NCBI GenBank assembly: GCA_947044365.1
Contig: OX345636.1
Location: forward strand, 15,301,115-15,365,114
Reading direction: 5' to 3'
DNA length: 64,000 bases
DNA from: Petrosia ficiformis
Lineage: Eukaryota; Porifera; Demospongiae; Haplosclerida; Petrosiidae
Positions within the stretch are counted from its first letter, which is position 1. The number at the start of each line of letters is the position of its first letter. Positions 63,313 through 64,000 of the stretch are shown here, in pieces. Below the pieces are notes generated by a model. The model worked only from the letters and a program-made list of their open reading frames with translations. It did not search any database and had not been told where the DNA came from. Both the position numbers and the translations under genes were made by a program.

Positions 63313-64000
63313 AAATACTCTTATAAATGAGTTACATGTACTCTATGAAACAATGTTATGTGTAACATTTAATGGGGATTTTGGAAACTTCAATGCATCC
63401 ACCAAATTGCAGATTAAGGTTAATAGTTAACATAATATAATCCTCCCATTCATAATAGTTATAATTAGGGCAAGCCTTACACTAAGGTTAGGCAATTATT
63501 CAGTTATAGTACCATGTCGCAATTAAACTTGCATTGAAAATAATCACATACATGTAGTTACCATAATTATTTTGAATATTGCAAATTAATATAACACCTT
63601 TTCTACACATTGTTGACACTGTCTGTTATGAGGAGAAATTGTACTAACAAAAGTTTTTGATTAACTTTATGTCCTGTTTTGTGCTTATTTCAGTTACTAC
63701 AACCTTACATTAGGGATGTATATACTGTATATAATCGCATGCATTTATCACAATAATCAAACAAAATACTAATGCCTAACTCTATTGTTTTTGCACTGTA
63801 AACTGAACTAATACAGATGTATGTGAAGTATTGAGGTCGGACCAAATTAGTGTCTTGTTGCTTGGATTTGTTGGTCCTATTGTACAACGTGAATAAAATG
63901 CAACTGTTCAAGTCCATCTCTTTGTTGCTTGTTGATGAAGATTAGCTTTCATTATATTGTATTGTTTACTCAACTATTCTTGCTTTGTGAACAAAGAAAG
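63313..64000. other. Right edge, no gene recognised
   Basis: AT-rich, repeat-poor sequence. The last ~80 bases (TTGATGAAGATTAGCTTTCA) resemble 61235-61275 (TTGATGAAGATAAGCTTCCA), another local duplicate. No open frame with splice support was seen. Confidence 0.5.

Overview
The window looks like nuclear DNA of a sponge, most likely a demosponge such as Amphimedon queenslandica. It has intron-rich metazoan genes with GT-AG junctions, a mucolipin channel, a TRIM-NHL protein, and death-domain/Roc/caspase modules. The non-coding DNA is AT-rich, soaked in (TACATG)n, and packed with small terminal-inverted-repeat (TIR) elements. Species assignment is inference. All exon boundaries were read by eye from splice signals, reading-frame phase and family similarity.

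Layout. (1) 1-4.6 kb: a broken pogo/Tigger transposase, a degraded hAT transposase and two non-autonomous DNA elements. (2) 4.6-29.4 kb, + strand: the 3' two thirds of a TRPML (mucolipin) channel gene in nine phase-compatible exons (luminal-domain end, S2 to S6, pore, cytosolic tail). Its 5' exons were not found and probably lie upstream. Its introns hold a 77-bp tandem array, a Crypton recombinase relic, many miniature inverted-repeat elements (MITEs), a 70-bp array, a complete single-exon TRIM-NHL ubiquitin-ligase gene at 17.7-19.9 kb, a ~0.7 kb polypyrimidine tract and a ~4 kb TG/CCATC minisatellite. (3) 29.4-31.2 kb: tail-to-tail gap. (4) 31.2-60.1 kb (probably from 61.9 kb), - strand: one large gene in at least 18 exons. 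It encodes, in order, a death domain, a degenerate phosphatidylinositol-phosphate-kinase (PIPK) fold, a Roc-like GTPase with a COR-like region, a caspase-like (C14) domain and a helical C-terminus. Every junction I traced keeps the frame. (5) 61.9-64 kb: repeats, and possibly the 5' UTR of that gene.

Main points. The death-PIPK-Roc/COR-caspase chain is, as far as I know, not a described architecture. It looks like a GTPase-switched death-fold protein carrying a pseudo-lipid-kinase. In the mucolipin gene, three separate tandem arrays each duplicate an exon edge together with its splice site: 21 copies of one donor, 2 of another, and about 10 upstream copies of the last acceptor. The stop-codon region of the nested TRIM gene is repeated too. 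Many TE insertions are nested, and several carry clear target-site duplications (TSDs).
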